This document shows, piece by piece, positions 26,108 to 34,309 of a stretch of DNA of 64,000 bases. The notes under the pieces were generated by a model that did no database searches, had not been told where the DNA came from, and saw only the letters and a list, made by a program, of their open reading frames with translations. The stretch comes from Sulfuricella sp. (GTDB lineage Bacteria > Pseudomonadota > Gammaproteobacteria > Burkholderiales > Sulfuricellaceae). The DNA is taken from NCBI GenBank assembly GCA_023266195.1, contig JAHFRP010000005.1, positions 62,001 through 126,000 on the forward strand. Direction: 5' to 3'. The translations under genes were made by a program, and so were the position numbers. Positions within the stretch are counted from its first letter, which is position 1; every line of letters begins with the position of its first letter.

Positions 26108-26133
26108 GTCGGTTCCGCTGCGCTTGAACCGAC
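26108..26133. repeat. Third copy of the GTCGGTTCCGCTGCGC palindrome
   Basis: Same 26-bp unit as at 15756-15781 and 15865-15890, here extended to a GTAGGTCGG...CCGACCTAC hairpin. It follows the last gene of the efflux module and may terminate it. Confidence 0.75.
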
Positions 26134-26219
26134 CTACATTTTGCAGGCGCGGAAATTTGGAAGGTTGGCGGTAAAAAGTTATCATTGCCGGCGCCAAAGC
26201 AAACGAAGGAGAAAAGCAA

Positions 26220-26627
26220 GTGCAGTTTATCCAAAGCAATCTCGGCATCGTCCTGTTGGTCCTGGTCAGCGGCGTGATGCTGGTGTGGCCGTCGATCGGA
26301 CGGCGCATGTCCGGCGTCAAGGAAGTCGGCACGATGGAGGCGACGCAGCTGATCAACCACCAGAATGCCGTGGTGCTGGACGTGCGCGAAGACAGCGAGT
26401 TCTATGCCGGACACGTGCCGCATTCGGTGCACGTGCCGCTTGGCCAGTTGACCAAGCATGCCGAACTGGAAAAATACAAGAACCGCCCGATCATCGCCGT
26501 CTGCCGCAGCGGGATGCGCTCCGGGCACGCCTGCAGCGTGCTGCGCAAGAACGGTTTCGAACAAGTGTATAATTTGGCGGGCGGGATCAATGCCTGGCAG
26601 CAGGCGAATATGCCGATGGAGAAATGA
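26220..26627 (+). CDS. yibN: Membrane-anchored rhodanese YibN
   Basis: Single-domain rhodanese of 135 residues with an N-terminal membrane helix (NLGIVLLVLVSGVMLVWP). The active-site cysteine is C95 in AVCRSGMRSG, with the conserved DVRE and LAGGINAW motifs. It starts at GTG 26220, set by GAAGGAG at 26205-26211. The order yibN-grxC-secB-gpsA is conserved in E. coli, which supports the assignment. It would handle persulfide sulfur at the membrane (family knowledge; substrate unknown). Confidence 0.9.
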   Translation: MQFIQSNLGIVLLVLVSGVMLVWPSIGRRMSGVKEVGTMEATQLINHQNAVVLDVREDSEFYAGHVPHSVHVPLGQLTKHAELEKYKNRPIIAVCRSGMRSGHACSVLRKNGFEQVYNLAGGINAWQQANMPMEK

Positions 26628-26629
26628 CG

Positions 26630-26887
26630 ATGGCCCAAGTAGTGATGTATTGCACCGCCGTATGCCCTTATTGCACCATGGCCGAGAGGCTGCTGCTGGC
26701 GAAGGGCGTGAAGGAAATCAACAAGATTCGGGTCGATCTCGAACCGTCGCGGCGCGACGAGATGATCGAAAAAACCGGCCGCCGCACGGTGCCGCAGATC
26801 TATATCGACAGCACCCATGTCGGCGGCTACGACGACCTTTCGGCGCTGGACCGCGCCGGTGGCTTGAGCCCGCTGCTGGCGGCTTGA
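26630..26887 (+). CDS. grxC: Glutaredoxin 3
   Basis: Dithiol glutaredoxin of 85 residues with the C12-P-Y-C15 active site, the cis-proline segment RTVPQIYID and the GGYDDL glutathione-binding motif. ATG 26624 overlaps the yibN stop, but ATG 26630 is better spaced after GGAG at 26618-26621. It is embedded in the yibN-grxC-trxC-secB run. Confidence 0.93.
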   Translation: MAQVVMYCTAVCPYCTMAERLLLAKGVKEINKIRVDLEPSRRDEMIEKTGRRTVPQIYIDSTHVGGYDDLSALDRAGGLSPLLAA

Positions 26888-26898
26888 CCGGCGGGAAA

Positions 26899-27321
26899 AT
26901 GAACGTCGTTTGCCCACGTTGCCTGGCGACCAACCGGGTGCCGGACGAGCGCTTGGGGCAGGACCCGAAGTGCGGGAAATGCGGCATCCCTATTCTCGAC
27001 GGCGGGCCGGTGGAGCTGACCGCCGCCAGCTTCGGCCCCTTCGTCGCCAGGAACGAGCTGCCGGTGGTGGTGGACTTCTGGGCGCCGTGGTGCGGGCCGT
27101 GCAAGATGATGGCACCGGTATTCGCCCAGGTCGCCGATCAAATGAAAACCCGGCTGCGCTTCGCCAAGGTCAACACCGAAGTGGAGCAACAGCTGGCGCA
27201 GCAGTATGGCATCCGCAGCATTCCCTCGCTGTTGCTGTTCAAGAACGGGGCCGAGGCCGACCGGGTCGCCGGCGCCCTCGACGCGGGAAATTTGAAAAAC
27301 TGGCTGATGCGGCATTCGTGA
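26899..27321 (+). CDS. trxC: Thioredoxin 2 (zinc-binding thioredoxin)
   Basis: 140-residue thioredoxin with an N-terminal zinc finger (CPRC and CGKC) followed by the thioredoxin fold. The active site is W-C65-G-P-C68. The cis-proline lies in IRSIPSLLLF. ATG 26899 lies 11 bp after grxC. TrxC is not part of the E. coli yibN-secB run, so this is a local addition to the redox cluster. Confidence 0.93.
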   Translation: MNVVCPRCLATNRVPDERLGQDPKCGKCGIPILDGGPVELTAASFGPFVARNELPVVVDFWAPWCGPCKMMAPVFAQVADQMKTRLRFAKVNTEVEQQLAQQYGIRSIPSLLLFKNGAEADRVAGALDAGNLKNWLMRHS

Positions 27322-27356
27322 TCGCCAGTCACCGATAATCAAACTTAGGAACCACC

Positions 27357-27815
27357 ATGACCGAAGAACAACAGCAACCGGCCTTTTCCATCGAAAAAAT
27401 CTACGTCAAGGATTTGTCCCTGGAAGTCCCCAATGCCCCGCAGATTTTCCTGCAGCGCGAAACCCCCAAGGTGGACGTGCAGCTGCACAACCAGGGCGGG
27501 ATGATGGAAGAAGGGGTGTTTGAAGTCGTGCTGACCGTGACGGTGACCGCCAAACTGGCCGACGACAAGACCATGTTCCTGGCGGAAGCCGCCCAGGGCG
27601 GCATTTTCCAGATGCGCAACATTCCCCAGGAAGACATCGAGCCGATTCTCGGCATCACCTGCCCCAACATCCTGTTCCCCTATGTGCGCGAAGTGATTTC
27701 CGATCTCGTGTCGCGCGCCGGCTTCCCGCCGGTACTGCTCAACCCGGTCAATTTCGAAGTCCTGTACCAGCAGCGCATGACGGAGCAGGGCGAAGGCGCG
27801 GCAACCGCGCACTGA
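27357..27815 (+). CDS. secB: Protein-export chaperone SecB
   Basis: Tetrameric cytoplasmic chaperone that delivers preproteins to SecA. The 152-residue sequence has the conserved FSIEKIYVKDLSLEVPNAP start, GIFQMRNIP and the PNILFPYVREVISDLVSRAGFPP region. ATG 27357 follows TTAGGA. Synteny grxC-secB-gpsA supports it. Confidence 0.96.
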   Translation: MTEEQQQPAFSIEKIYVKDLSLEVPNAPQIFLQRETPKVDVQLHNQGGMMEEGVFEVVLTVTVTAKLADDKTMFLAEAAQGGIFQMRNIPQEDIEPILGITCPNILFPYVREVISDLVSRAGFPPVLLNPVNFEVLYQQRMTEQGEGAATAH

Positions 27816-27825
27816 AAAGCCTAAC

Positions 27826-28284
27826 ATGACTGCCCGGTTGGGGAGATTTTCGACGGGCGTCGTCTCGTCGCTCCTTCTTCTTGCCGCGACTTCCGCCGTC
27901 GCGCTGGATTTTCGCTCCGTCGCCGTGGATCGCGCCATCCTGTACGACGCCCCGTCGGCGAAAGCCAAGCCCCTGTTCGTCGTCGGCAAGTATTACCCGG
28001 TGGAAATCATCGTCAACCTCGACCAGTGGGCCAAGGTGCGCGACAGTTCCGGCGGCCTCGCCTGGATCGAGAAAAAAAGCCTGGCCGACGCCCGTATGGT
28101 GGTGGTGACCGTTCCCCGCGCCGACGTCCGCCAGGCCGCCGATCCCAATGCGCCGCTGGCGTTCCAGGCCGAGCGCGACGTCGTGCTGGAACTGGTCGAA
28201 ACCGCCGCGGCGGGCTGGCTCAAGGTGCGCCACCGCGACGGCCAGGTCGGCTACGTTTTGGCGAGCCAGGTGTGGGGCGCATGA
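27826..28284 (+). CDS. Periplasmic protein with two bacterial SH3 domains
   Basis: 152-residue protein with a signal peptide ([13 protein letters not shown]) and two SH3-like repeats: about residues 28-85 ([21 protein letters not shown] to GGLAWI) and 90-150 ([16 protein letters not shown] to [13 protein letters not shown]). Such domains usually bind peptidoglycan or peptides; the ligand is unknown. The stop overlaps the gpsA start (ATGA), so the two are translationally coupled. This gene is absent from the E. coli version of the cluster. Confidence 0.8.
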   Translation: MTARLGRFSTGVVSSLLLLAATSAVALDFRSVAVDRAILYDAPSAKAKPLFVVGKYYPVEIIVNLDQWAKVRDSSGGLAWIEKKSLADARMVVVTVPRADVRQAADPNAPLAFQAERDVVLELVETAAAGWLKVRHRDGQVGYVLASQVWGA

Positions 28285-29267
28285 AGATCGCCGTACTCGG
28301 CGCCGGTGCCTGGGGAACGGCGCTCGCCATCAACCTCGCGGCGCGCCATGAAGTGTGCCTATGGACGCGCAACCCGGCGCAAATCGCCGACATGTCCGCT
28401 GCGCGCAGCAACCGGCGTTATCTTCCGGGTTTTGTTTTTCCCGACGAAATGCGGCTCGAACACCGCCTGGACGAAGCGCTCGATCGGGCCCGTCTGGTAC
28501 TGGCGGTGGTGCCGACAGCCGGCTTGCGGCCGGTGTTGCGGCAGATGGCCGGCCTTGGCGCAGACATGCCGCTGGTTTGGGCGTGCAAGGGTTTCGAGGC
28601 GGGCACCGCCCGGCTGCCTCATCAGGTGGTGGCGGATGAGCTGGACGGGCAGGCGCAATGCGGCGTGCTGTCGGGGCCAAGCTTCGCCCAGGAAGTCGCC
28701 AAAGGATTGCCGACCGCCCTCACTCTGGCGTCGCGCTGCGAGGGTTTTGCCCATGCCATGGCGTTGGAACTGCACAGTGCGCGGCTGCGGGTGTATTCCA
28801 GCAACGATGTGGTCGGGGTCGAAGTGGGCAGCGCGGTGAAGAACGTCATGGCGATTGCGGCGGGCATCTCCGACGGCATGGGTTTCGGCTACAACGCCCG
28901 CGCCGCGCTGATCACCCGCGGCCTGGCGGAAATCGGCCGGCTCGGCGCGGCCATGGGCGGACGGGCGGAAACCTTCATGGGCCTGACCGGCGCGGGCGAC
29001 CTGATCCTGACCTGCACCGGCGACCTGTCGCGCAACCGCACGGTAGGCTTGCGCCTGGCGCAAGGGCAGAAGCTCGACGCTATCCTGCGCGACCTTGGCC
29101 ACATCGCCGAAGGCGTGAACAGCGCGCGCGAAGTGCTGCGCCTGGCGGAAAGCCAGGCGGTGGACATGCCGATCACCCAGGCGGTGTGCCGCGTGCTGTT
29201 CGACGGCATGGCGCCCGGCAAGGCGGTGGAGGAACTGCTTAACCGCGAACCGAAAGCGGAGAATTAA
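28281..29267 (+). CDS. gpsA: Glycerol-3-phosphate dehydrogenase [NAD(P)+]
   Basis: Makes sn-glycerol 3-phosphate for phospholipids. From ATG 28281 the protein is 328 residues, with the N-terminal dinucleotide fold ([17 protein letters not shown]), [16 protein letters not shown], the catalytic lysine region [16 protein letters not shown], and [19 protein letters not shown]. The frame is open upstream to 28026 but that part overlaps the SH3 gene. Confidence 0.95.
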   Translation: MKIAVLGAGAWGTALAINLAARHEVCLWTRNPAQIADMSAARSNRRYLPGFVFPDEMRLEHRLDEALDRARLVLAVVPTAGLRPVLRQMAGLGADMPLVWACKGFEAGTARLPHQVVADELDGQAQCGVLSGPSFAQEVAKGLPTALTLASRCEGFAHAMALELHSARLRVYSSNDVVGVEVGSAVKNVMAIAAGISDGMGFGYNARAALITRGLAEIGRLGAAMGGRAETFMGLTGAGDLILTCTGDLSRNRTVGLRLAQGQKLDAILRDLGHIAEGVNSAREVLRLAESQAVDMPITQAVCRVLFDGMAPGKAVEELLNREPKAEN

Positions 29268-29330
29268 AAACCGGGAGCGGTAAGCGGTGAGCGGTGTGTG
29301 CGGCTTTGCCGCGAATGATTTAATTTTTTC

Positions 29331-29421
29331 CGCTCCCCGCTCCCCGCTCCCCGCTCCCCGCTCCCCGCTCCCCGCTCCCCGCTCCCCGCTCCCCGCTCCC
29401 CGCTCCCCGCTCCCCGCTCCC
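29331..29421. repeat. Tandem repeat, 13 copies of CGCTCCC
   Basis: A perfect 7-bp unit repeated 13 times between the convergent gpsA and trmL genes. It ends 2 bp before the trmL stop codon. A related GGGAGCGG-type sequence on the other strand at about 29273-29293 could pair with it. Copy number is likely to vary between strains by slippage. Confidence 0.95.
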
Positions 29422-29423
29422 CG

Positions 29424-29888
29424 TTACGCGCCTCCCTCGAACCCGATTTGCCGCCAGGCTTCGAATACCACCACCGCGACCGCGTTGGAAAGATTCAGGC
29501 TGCGGCTGGTGGGCTGCATCGGCAGGCGCATGCGATGGCGCTCGTCGAATTGCCGCAGGATTTCAGCCGGCAGTCCGCGCGTTTCCGGGCCGAACACGAA
29601 CACGTCGTCCGGCTTGAATGCGATCTCGCTGTAGCGCGCGCTGCCCTTGGTAGTGAGCGCGAACATCCTCCGCCCGGCCAGCCGGCTCAGGCATTCCTCC
29701 CAGTTTTCGTGTGTTTCGAGCGTGGCGTACTCGTGGTAATCGAGGCCGGCCCGTTGCAACTGCTTGTCTTCCAGTGTGAAGCCGAGCGGTTTGACCAAGT
29801 GCAGCCGGCAGCCGGTATTGGCGCTGAGGCGGATGATGTTGCCGGTGTTGGGCGGAATTTCCGGCTGGTACAGGACGATATCGAACAT
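29424..29888 (-). CDS. trmL: tRNA (cytidine/uridine-2'-O-)-methyltransferase TrmL
   Basis: SPOUT-class enzyme that methylates the wobble ribose of tRNA-Leu. From ATG 29888 the protein is 154 residues, with MFDIVLYQPEIPPNTGNIIR at the start. The knot motifs are FGPETRGLP and LNLSNAVAVVVFEAWRQ. The frame extends upstream to 29975, but homology begins at 29888. In E. coli trmL also follows gpsA-cysE, in keeping with the synteny. Confidence 0.94.
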   Translation of the reverse strand: MFDIVLYQPEIPPNTGNIIRLSANTGCRLHLVKPLGFTLEDKQLQRAGLDYHEYATLETHENWEECLSRLAGRRMFALTTKGSARYSEIAFKPDDVFVFGPETRGLPAEILRQFDERHRMRLPMQPTSRSLNLSNAVAVVVFEAWRQIGFEGGA

Positions 29889-30161
29889 CGCGGGCGCAAC
29901 CCTACACAAAAAGCTGGAATTATAGGAGAATCGGTCGGATTCGCCGGATAATTCGCACATCGGGCAGTCCGCCAAGCTGAAATGAGGACTGGCGCGGGTA
30001 CGGCTCTTGTGCCCTTTAGGGCGCGGTTTTACATGTCAGGCGGAGCGTGGCCTGTAAAACTGCGGCGGGGCTTGTTGGCGGCCGCATGCCGGCGAATTTC
30101 GGGAGGGATTGATTGTGGCAAAAACAGGAGTAGTATTCGTGCCTCGGAACCTCAAGCAACC

Positions 30162-31880
30162 ATGAACGAACCAGCCAAGAAGCACCAAGTCATCCGCATC
30201 GGCGACATCCTGGTCGAGCAGGGGCTGATTTCCGCCGAGCAGCTCCAGTTCGCCCTGAACGAGCAGCGCCGCTCGGGGCGGAGGTTGGGCCGGGTATTAA
30301 TCGACCACAACTACGTCACCGACGAGCAGATCGCCGGTGCGCTCGCCAAGCAGCTCAATCTCCCCTTCGTCAACCTGAAAGCATTCAATCTCAAGAGCAC
30401 CGCCGCCCGCCAGCTGCCGGAAATCCAGGCCCGCCGCTTCCGTGCCCTGGTGCTGGAAGACCGCGGCGAGACGGTGTTGGTGGGCATGGTGGATCCTTCC
30501 GACCTGTTCGCTTACGACGAATTGGCGCGCCTCCTGCGCCGCGACATGGAACTGGCGGTAATCACCGAGGACCAGTTCCTGCAGGCGGTGGACCTGATGT
30601 ACCGCAAGACCGAAGAGATCACCGACCTGACCAAGGAACTGGAGCAGGAAGTGGGCACGGTGGTGGACTTCGGTTTGCTCGCCGCTTCTCCCGCGCTGGA
30701 AGAGGCGCCGGTGGTCAAGCTGTTGCAGTCGATCTTCGAAGATGCCATGCAGGTGCGCGCCTCGGATATCCATATCGAACCGCAAGAGGGTCAATTGCAG
30801 GTTCGCTTCCGCATCGACGGCGTGCTGCATCTGCAAACCCGCGCCGACATCAAGATCGCCTCGGCGATGATCGTGCGCCTCAAACTGATGTCGGGCCTCG
30901 ATATTTCCGAGAAACGCCTGCCCCAGGACGGGCGCTTCAACGCCAAGCTGCGCCAGCAGCAAGTGGTGGATGTGCGTATTTCCACCCTGCCGACCCAGTA
31001 CGGCGAATCCGTGGTGATGCGGCTGCTGAGCAAGAAAGGCAGCATCCTCGACCTCGACAGTATCGGCATGCCGGCGGAAATGCTGGAGCGCTACAAACGC
31101 ATCGTCAATCAGCCCAACGGCATCATCCTGGTCACCGGCCCCACCGGCAGCGGCAAAACCACCACCCTGTATGCTACCCTGGCCGAGCTCAATTCCCCCG
31201 AATTGAAGATCATTACCGTCGAGGATCCGGTGGAATACCGCCTGGCGGGTATCAACCAGGTGCAGGTGGTGGAAAAGATCGAGCTGACCTTTTCCCGCGT
31301 GCTGCGCTCTATTTTGCGCCAGGATCCCGACATCATCCTGGTCGGGGAAATCCGCGATTCGGAAACCGCGGAAATCGCCCTGCGCGCCGCCATGACCGGC
31401 CACCTGATGCTTTCCACGCTGCACACCAACAGCGCGGCCAGCACACCCGTCCGCCTGCTGGATATCGGTATTCCCACCTACATGCTGGCTTCCTCCCTGC
31501 TGGCCATCCTGGCACAGCGACTGGTCAGGAAGATTTGCGACGGCTGCGCGGAACCCTATCAGCCCACTCCACTGGAGCGGGCATGGCTGGCCGACGAGCT
31601 GGGCGAAGAGCAAGTGGCTCGGCACACTTTCAGCCGCGGCCGCGGCTGCAACCATTGCAACAGCACCGGCTACCGCGGGCGGATTCCAGTCTACGAAATG
31701 CTGGAAGTGACGCCGTCGGCGGCGGAAGCCCTTCACCATTTCGAGCCGCTCGAGTTCGACCGCGTCGCACGGGAGCAGATGGGGCGCGGCACCCTGCGCG
31801 GCCATTCGACGGACCTGGTTCTCGCCGGTAAAACCACCATTTCCGAAGCCATGCGCATCAGCAGCCAGCTGGACGAATGA
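30162..31880 (+). CDS. mshE: MshE, pilus extension ATPase with MshEN c-di-GMP domain
   Basis: GspE/PilB-type hexameric ATPase of 572 residues. The N-terminal domain has two 24-residue MshEN-type motifs back to back, RIGDILVEQG...L...L..Q and RLGRVLIDHN...I...L..Q, which bind c-di-GMP in Vibrio MshE. The motor domain has Walker A GPTGSGKTTT, Walker B ILVGEIRD, a HLMLSTLHTN box and a zinc site CDGC/CNHC. The frame is open from 29982, but family likeness starts at ATG 30162; the ribosome-binding site there is weak. It is the first gene of the msh locus. Confidence 0.92.
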   Translation: MNEPAKKHQVIRIGDILVEQGLISAEQLQFALNEQRRSGRRLGRVLIDHNYVTDEQIAGALAKQLNLPFVNLKAFNLKSTAARQLPEIQARRFRALVLEDRGETVLVGMVDPSDLFAYDELARLLRRDMELAVITEDQFLQAVDLMYRKTEEITDLTKELEQEVGTVVDFGLLAASPALEEAPVVKLLQSIFEDAMQVRASDIHIEPQEGQLQVRFRIDGVLHLQTRADIKIASAMIVRLKLMSGLDISEKRLPQDGRFNAKLRQQQVVDVRISTLPTQYGESVVMRLLSKKGSILDLDSIGMPAEMLERYKRIVNQPNGIILVTGPTGSGKTTTLYATLAELNSPELKIITVEDPVEYRLAGINQVQVVEKIELTFSRVLRSILRQDPDIILVGEIRDSETAEIALRAAMTGHLMLSTLHTNSAASTPVRLLDIGIPTYMLASSLLAILAQRLVRKICDGCAEPYQPTPLERAWLADELGEEQVARHTFSRGRGCNHCNSTGYRGRIPVYEMLEVTPSAAEALHHFEPLEFDRVAREQMGRGTLRGHSTDLVLAGKTTISEAMRISSQLDE

Positions 31881-31900
31881 GCCATACCCGCCGCCCTGTA

Positions 31901-31952
31901 GGTGCGAATTCATGCGCACAAGAGCCGTGGTTTGTGCGCATGAATTCGCACC
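31901..31952. repeat. 20-bp inverted repeat (GGTGCGAATTCATGCGCACA)
   Basis: A perfect 20-bp arm at 31901-31920 pairs with 31933-31952 across a 12-nt loop. It occupies nearly the whole mshE-mshG gap. Partial relatives occur at 21358-21377, about 33271-33286 and 36358-36375. Confidence 0.85.
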
Positions 31953-31972
31953 TGCAAACCGTTTTCTGACCC

Positions 31973-33205
31973 ATGCCCCTGTTCAAATACAAAGGCCGCT
32001 CCCCCCTCGGCGAAATCGCCAAGGGCGTCATGGAAGGCAACGACAGCAGCGCCGTGGCGGAGCAACTGCTCAAGGTCGGCATCACCCCCCTCGAAATCCT
32101 GCCCGCCCAGGGTGCTGCGGATGCCGGCGGATCGGGCCTGACGCAATTGTTCAGGCGCGGCGAAAAGATCGAGTTGCTCGACATCATGCTGTTCAGCCGC
32201 CAGATGCACACCATGCTGCGGGCCGGCGTGCCCATCATGAAAGCCTTGACCGGCATGAAGCAGTCCAGCCGCAAACCGCTCTTCGCCGGGGTGCTGGGCA
32301 GCCTTCACGACAGCCTCGACAAGGGGCAGGAGCTCAGCCAGGCGATGCAGCGTTACCCCTTGCTGTTCGACCAGTTCTATATCAGCATGGTCCGGGTCGG
32401 CGAAATGACGGGCCGCCTGGATGAAATTTTCCTGCGCCTGTTCGAGCACCTGGAGTTCGAGAAAAAAATGCACGGGCAAATCAAAAGTGCCCTGCGCTAC
32501 CCCTCCTTCGTGATGATCGCCATGGTGGTCGCCATCGGCATCCTCAACGTTTTTGTCATCCCCACCTTCGCCGGCGTGTTCAAGGCTTTCAAGGCCGAAC
32601 TGCCGCTGCTGACGCGGATGCTGATCGGCAGCTCCAATTTCATGGTCCATTATTGGTGGTTGCTGGCGGGCGTCGGGTTCGCCGCCGTTTACACTTTTCG
32701 TGCCATCGTCAAGACCAGCGGGGGGCGCTACCGCTGGGACAAGATCAAGCTGCACCTGCCGATTGCCGGCAAGATCATCTTCAGGGCCACCATGGCCCGC
32801 TTTGCCCGCAGTTTCGCCCTGGCCAGCAAGAGCGGCGTGCCGATGGTGCAGGCCTTCAACGTCGTCGGACAAGTGGTGGACAACGCCTACATCGCCGAGC
32901 GGGTCGAGCAGATGCGCAACGGCGTGGAGCGCGGCGAATCGGTGCTGCGCACCGCGGCTGCCACCGGCGTGTTTTCGCCGCTGGAATTGCAGATGATCGC
33001 GGTCGGCGAAGAGACCGGCGAGCTCGACGAGTTGATGATGGAAGTGGCGCGCATGCACGAAAGCGACGTGGAATACGACGTCGCCAATCTCAGCGCCCAG
33101 ATCGAGCCGATCCTGCTGGTGTTCATGGCCGGACTGGTGCTGATGCTGGCGCTGGGTATTTTCCTGCCGATGTGGGATCTCGGCGGCGCGGCGCTGCATA
33201 AATAG
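31973..33205 (+). CDS. mshG: MshG, inner-membrane platform protein (GspF/PilC family)
   Basis: Platform protein of the MSHA pilus machine, 410 residues. Two homologous GspF domains are visible, about residues 65-190 (FSRQMHTMLRAGVPIMKAL) and 270-390 (FARSFALASKSGVPMVQAF). Membrane helices include MVVAIGILNVFVIPTFAGVF and PILLVFMAGLVLMLALGIFLP. It couples MshE to pilin assembly. Confidence 0.92.
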   Translation: MPLFKYKGRSPLGEIAKGVMEGNDSSAVAEQLLKVGITPLEILPAQGAADAGGSGLTQLFRRGEKIELLDIMLFSRQMHTMLRAGVPIMKALTGMKQSSRKPLFAGVLGSLHDSLDKGQELSQAMQRYPLLFDQFYISMVRVGEMTGRLDEIFLRLFEHLEFEKKMHGQIKSALRYPSFVMIAMVVAIGILNVFVIPTFAGVFKAFKAELPLLTRMLIGSSNFMVHYWWLLAGVGFAAVYTFRAIVKTSGGRYRWDKIKLHLPIAGKIIFRATMARFARSFALASKSGVPMVQAFNVVGQVVDNAYIAERVEQMRNGVERGESVLRTAAATGVFSPLELQMIAVGEETGELDELMMEVARMHESDVEYDVANLSAQIEPILLVFMAGLVLMLALGIFLPMWDLGGAALHK

Positions 33206-33373
33206 GACAATTGGCAGGCCGGACAACGAGGGCGCCGCTCCATGTACGCCGATGGCATGCGGTTAAAGCTGTGCGCACGAATTCGCTTTCAATGCATTGC
33301 TTTTGTGTTATTTTTTTGCAACAATCGGGCAAGCCGCCTTCTTTATTATTTTTCATTCGAGGAGCAAGACCAC

Positions 33374-33826
33374 ATGAAACACCATCAACGCAATCAACAA
33401 GGCTTTACCCTGATCGAATTGATCGCCGTGATCGTGATTCTCGGCATCCTGGCGGCGGTGGCGCTGCCCAAGTTCGTGGGCGTGACGAGCGAGGCACGGA
33501 TTGCCTCGGTCAACGGCCTGGGAGGCGGTCTGCGCAGTTCGGTCGCGATGGTGAAGTCCAAATATCTGGCGGCGGGCACAGGCACGTCGCCGGTGACCAT
33601 GGATGACGGCACCACCGTTGCCGTCAGCACGGGAAATGCCGGCGGCATCCCGACCGGCGCTGCGGCGGGGATCGGCAACGCCATCCAGGACATGACCGGA
33701 TTCACGGCGGATTACACCACGGCCACCGCGGTAACCTTCCGTCCGGCCAATGGCGGCAGCGCGACCTGCGGCGCGGTCTACAACGGCACGACGGGCGTGG
33801 TGACCACCGACGTATCCGGCTGCTAA
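33374..33826 (+). CDS. mshA: MshA-like major type IV prepilin
   Basis: 150-residue class II-like prepilin. The 10-residue leader MKHHQRNQQG is cleaved before F+1, followed by the hydrophobic TLIELIAVIVILGILAAVALPKF helix with E5. The Ala/Gly-rich globular part has two cysteines near the C-terminus (ATCGAVY and SGC) that could form the pilin D-loop. The open frame begins at 33242, but GAGGAGC before ATG 33374 and the leader fix the start. No prepilin peptidase gene is in the window. Confidence 0.9.
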   Translation: MKHHQRNQQGFTLIELIAVIVILGILAAVALPKFVGVTSEARIASVNGLGGGLRSSVAMVKSKYLAAGTGTSPVTMDDGTTVAVSTGNAGGIPTGAAAGIGNAIQDMTGFTADYTTATAVTFRPANGGSATCGAVYNGTTGVVTTDVSGC

Positions 33827-33835
33827 ATTAGCTTG

Positions 33836-34309
33836 ATGGGGCTGAGGGCCGCCTCCAGAAATTCCGGGTTTTCCTTAATCGAACTAATCGCCGTATTAGT
33901 CATTACCGGAATTCTCGGCGGGGTGGCCCTGCGTTTCTTTACCCGCCAGACTTTCGACACCCGCGGCTACGCCGACCAGGTGTCGGCCATGCTGCGCTTC
34001 GCGCAGAAATCCGCCATTGCCAAGCGGCGCAACGTGTGCGTGAACGTCAGCGCGGGCAACCTCACGCTTTCCTTCGCTGCCGCGGCAGGCGCCGCTTGCG
34101 ACCCGGTGGCGGCCAACAATACGCCACTCGCCGCTCCGGACGGAACGGCTCCCTTTAGCAAAAACGCGCCGAACTCCGTCGCGCTCGCGCCGGCCGGCAA
34201 TTTCAGCTTCGATCCGCTGGGCCGCCCCAGCGCCGCCCAGTCCATCGGCGTTACCGGCGACATCGCCCGCACGGTCACGGTGGAGGCGGAAACCGGCTAT
34301 GTCCACTGA
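33836..34309 (+). CDS. MSHA minor pilin (MshC/MshB-like)
   Basis: 157-residue prepilin-like protein with an N-terminal cleavage site RNSG/FSLIELIAVLVITGILG. The body has the GspH-like pattern QVSAMLRFAQKSAIAKRRNVCV. ATG 33836 is 9 bp after mshA and has no strong ribosome-binding site. It overlaps the next gene by 11 bp. Which Vibrio minor pilin it matches cannot be fixed by eye. Confidence 0.8.
   Translation: MGLRAASRNSGFSLIELIAVLVITGILGGVALRFFTRQTFDTRGYADQVSAMLRFAQKSAIAKRRNVCVNVSAGNLTLSFAAAAGAACDPVAANNTPLAAPDGTAPFSKNAPNSVALAPAGNFSFDPLGRPSAAQSIGVTGDIARTVTVEAETGYVH

Noticed and set aside
29331-29421. Possible CRISPR array
   Set aside because: The repeat is a contiguous 7-bp tandem with no spacers and no cas genes.
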